NCBI GenBank assembly: GCA_021789095.1
Contig: JAJYJX010000026.1
Coordinates: 1-13,545 of the forward strand
DNA length: 13,545 nucleotides
From: a bacterium
GTDB lineage: Bacteria > JAMCPX01
Direction: 5' to 3'
Below are positions 13,400 through 13,545 of this stretch, piece by piece. The first letter of the stretch is position 1. Every line of letters starts with the position of its first letter. The notes under the pieces were generated by a model. The model searched no databases. It had not been told where the DNA came from and saw only the letters and a list, made by a program, of their open reading frames with translations. The translations under genes were made by a program, and so were the position numbers.

Positions 13400-13545
13400 A
13401 TGAAGAAAATTATTGGTTCTATGGCTGTTACTTTGTTCCTCGCATTTACCCCTCTAACGGGGTTTACAGGCACAGCTTACACAGATCAGGACTCGGTGCA
13501 TTCAGAGTATATTCCGGATATTTCAGGATATATTCAGGCAAGAGG
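13400..13545 (+). CDS. 5' part of a secreted-protein gene, cut by the window edge
   Basis: ATG 13400, preceded by AAAAGG (about 13388-13393), opens a frame of 48 codons that runs off the window without a stop. It begins with a typical Sec signal peptide: MKK, a hydrophobic core to about residue 22 and probable cleavage near G-T-A26. The visible mature part (YTDQDSVHSEYIPDISGYIQ) is not enough to name a family. The codons for residues 16-23 (F-T-P-L-T-G-F-T) carry a minimal copy of the TAAA-CCCCGTTAG repeat. Confidence 0.7.
   Translation, partial: MKKIIGSMAVTLFLAFTPLTGFTGTAYTDQDSVHSEYIPDISGYIQAR
13445..13466 (-). repeat. Minimal copy of the inverted-repeat element inside signal-peptide codons
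   Basis: Read on the minus strand this 22-mer is TAAA-CCCC-GTTAGA-GGGG-TAAA. It has the same TAAA flanks, the same 13-base left end (TAAACCCCGTTAG) and the same GGGGTAAA right end as copies 1 and 2, with the interior missing. It sits in frame in the coding sequence. Confidence 0.55.

Noticed and set aside
1-13545. CRISPR array, tRNA or rRNA genes
   Set aside because: No regularly spaced direct repeats, no cloverleaf with conserved T-arm sequence and no rRNA-like stretch were seen on either strand.

Overview
The window comes from a Gram-negative (diderm) bacterium. It encodes an outer-membrane polysaccharide-export protein, a beta-barrel protein, a lipoprotein and several Sec signal peptides. 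The gene mix (FHA-GAF-cyclase, FmdE-like protein, REP-associated transposase, sigma-54 promoter, dRS3-like palindromes) would suit an anaerobic Nitrospirota or former-Deltaproteobacteria lineage. That placement is inference; no rRNA or tRNA gene is present to fix it.

Layout. (1) 43-1107: a complete REP-associated tyrosine (Y1/HUH) transposase gene bounded by 27-bp perfect inverted repeats, the right one containing the stop codon. (2) 1116-1502: a small orphan ORF whose 5' end runs through a dRS3-like palindrome. (3) 1535-4502, minus strand: a two-gene signalling unit, a membrane-anchored pentapeptide-repeat/zinc-ribbon protein followed 10 bp later by an FHA-GAF-class III nucleotide cyclase. 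(4) 4503-5136: a long regulatory intergenic region with a short inverted-repeat element, a strong hairpin, a perfect 17-bp dyad and a sigma-54 (-24/-12) promoter. (5) 5137-11718, plus strand: a tightly packed six-gene envelope/export operon: secreted protein of unknown family, two CsgG/TolB-like proteins (the second a lipoprotein fused to a LytR_C domain), beta-barrel protein, Wza/SLBB export protein and Wzz-BY-kinase. (6) 11747-12433: a Crp/Fnr-type regulator, probably co-transcribed. (7) 12434-13320: a terminator, a perfect FNR-type box placed at -41.5 from a -10 box, a second copy of the inverted-repeat element, and an FmdE-like zinc protein gene. (8) 13400 to the edge: the start of a secreted-protein gene whose signal-peptide codons contain a minimal third copy of the same repeat.

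How it may work together. The sigma-54 operon looks like the export and chain-length control part of an exopolysaccharide system: inner-membrane Wzz/tyrosine kinase, periplasm-spanning Wza, a beta-barrel and accessory CsgG-like parts. No glycosyltransferase, flippase or polymerase is present here, so these lie elsewhere or the machine exports something else. The Crp/Fnr protein lacks the residues that bind cAMP in E. coli CRP, but its recognition helix carries the E-x-x-S-R pattern of FNR. A perfect TTGAT-N4-ATCAA box lies 98 bp after its gene, so it probably regulates the FmdE transcription unit. The nearby cyclase should not simply be assumed to act through it.

Most notable signals: the three-copy TAAA-CCCCGTTAG...GGGG-TAAA repeat family, the CsgG-LytR_C export operon with its sigma-54/dyad control, and the FNR box/-10 geometry that puts the predicted transcription start inside a repeat element.
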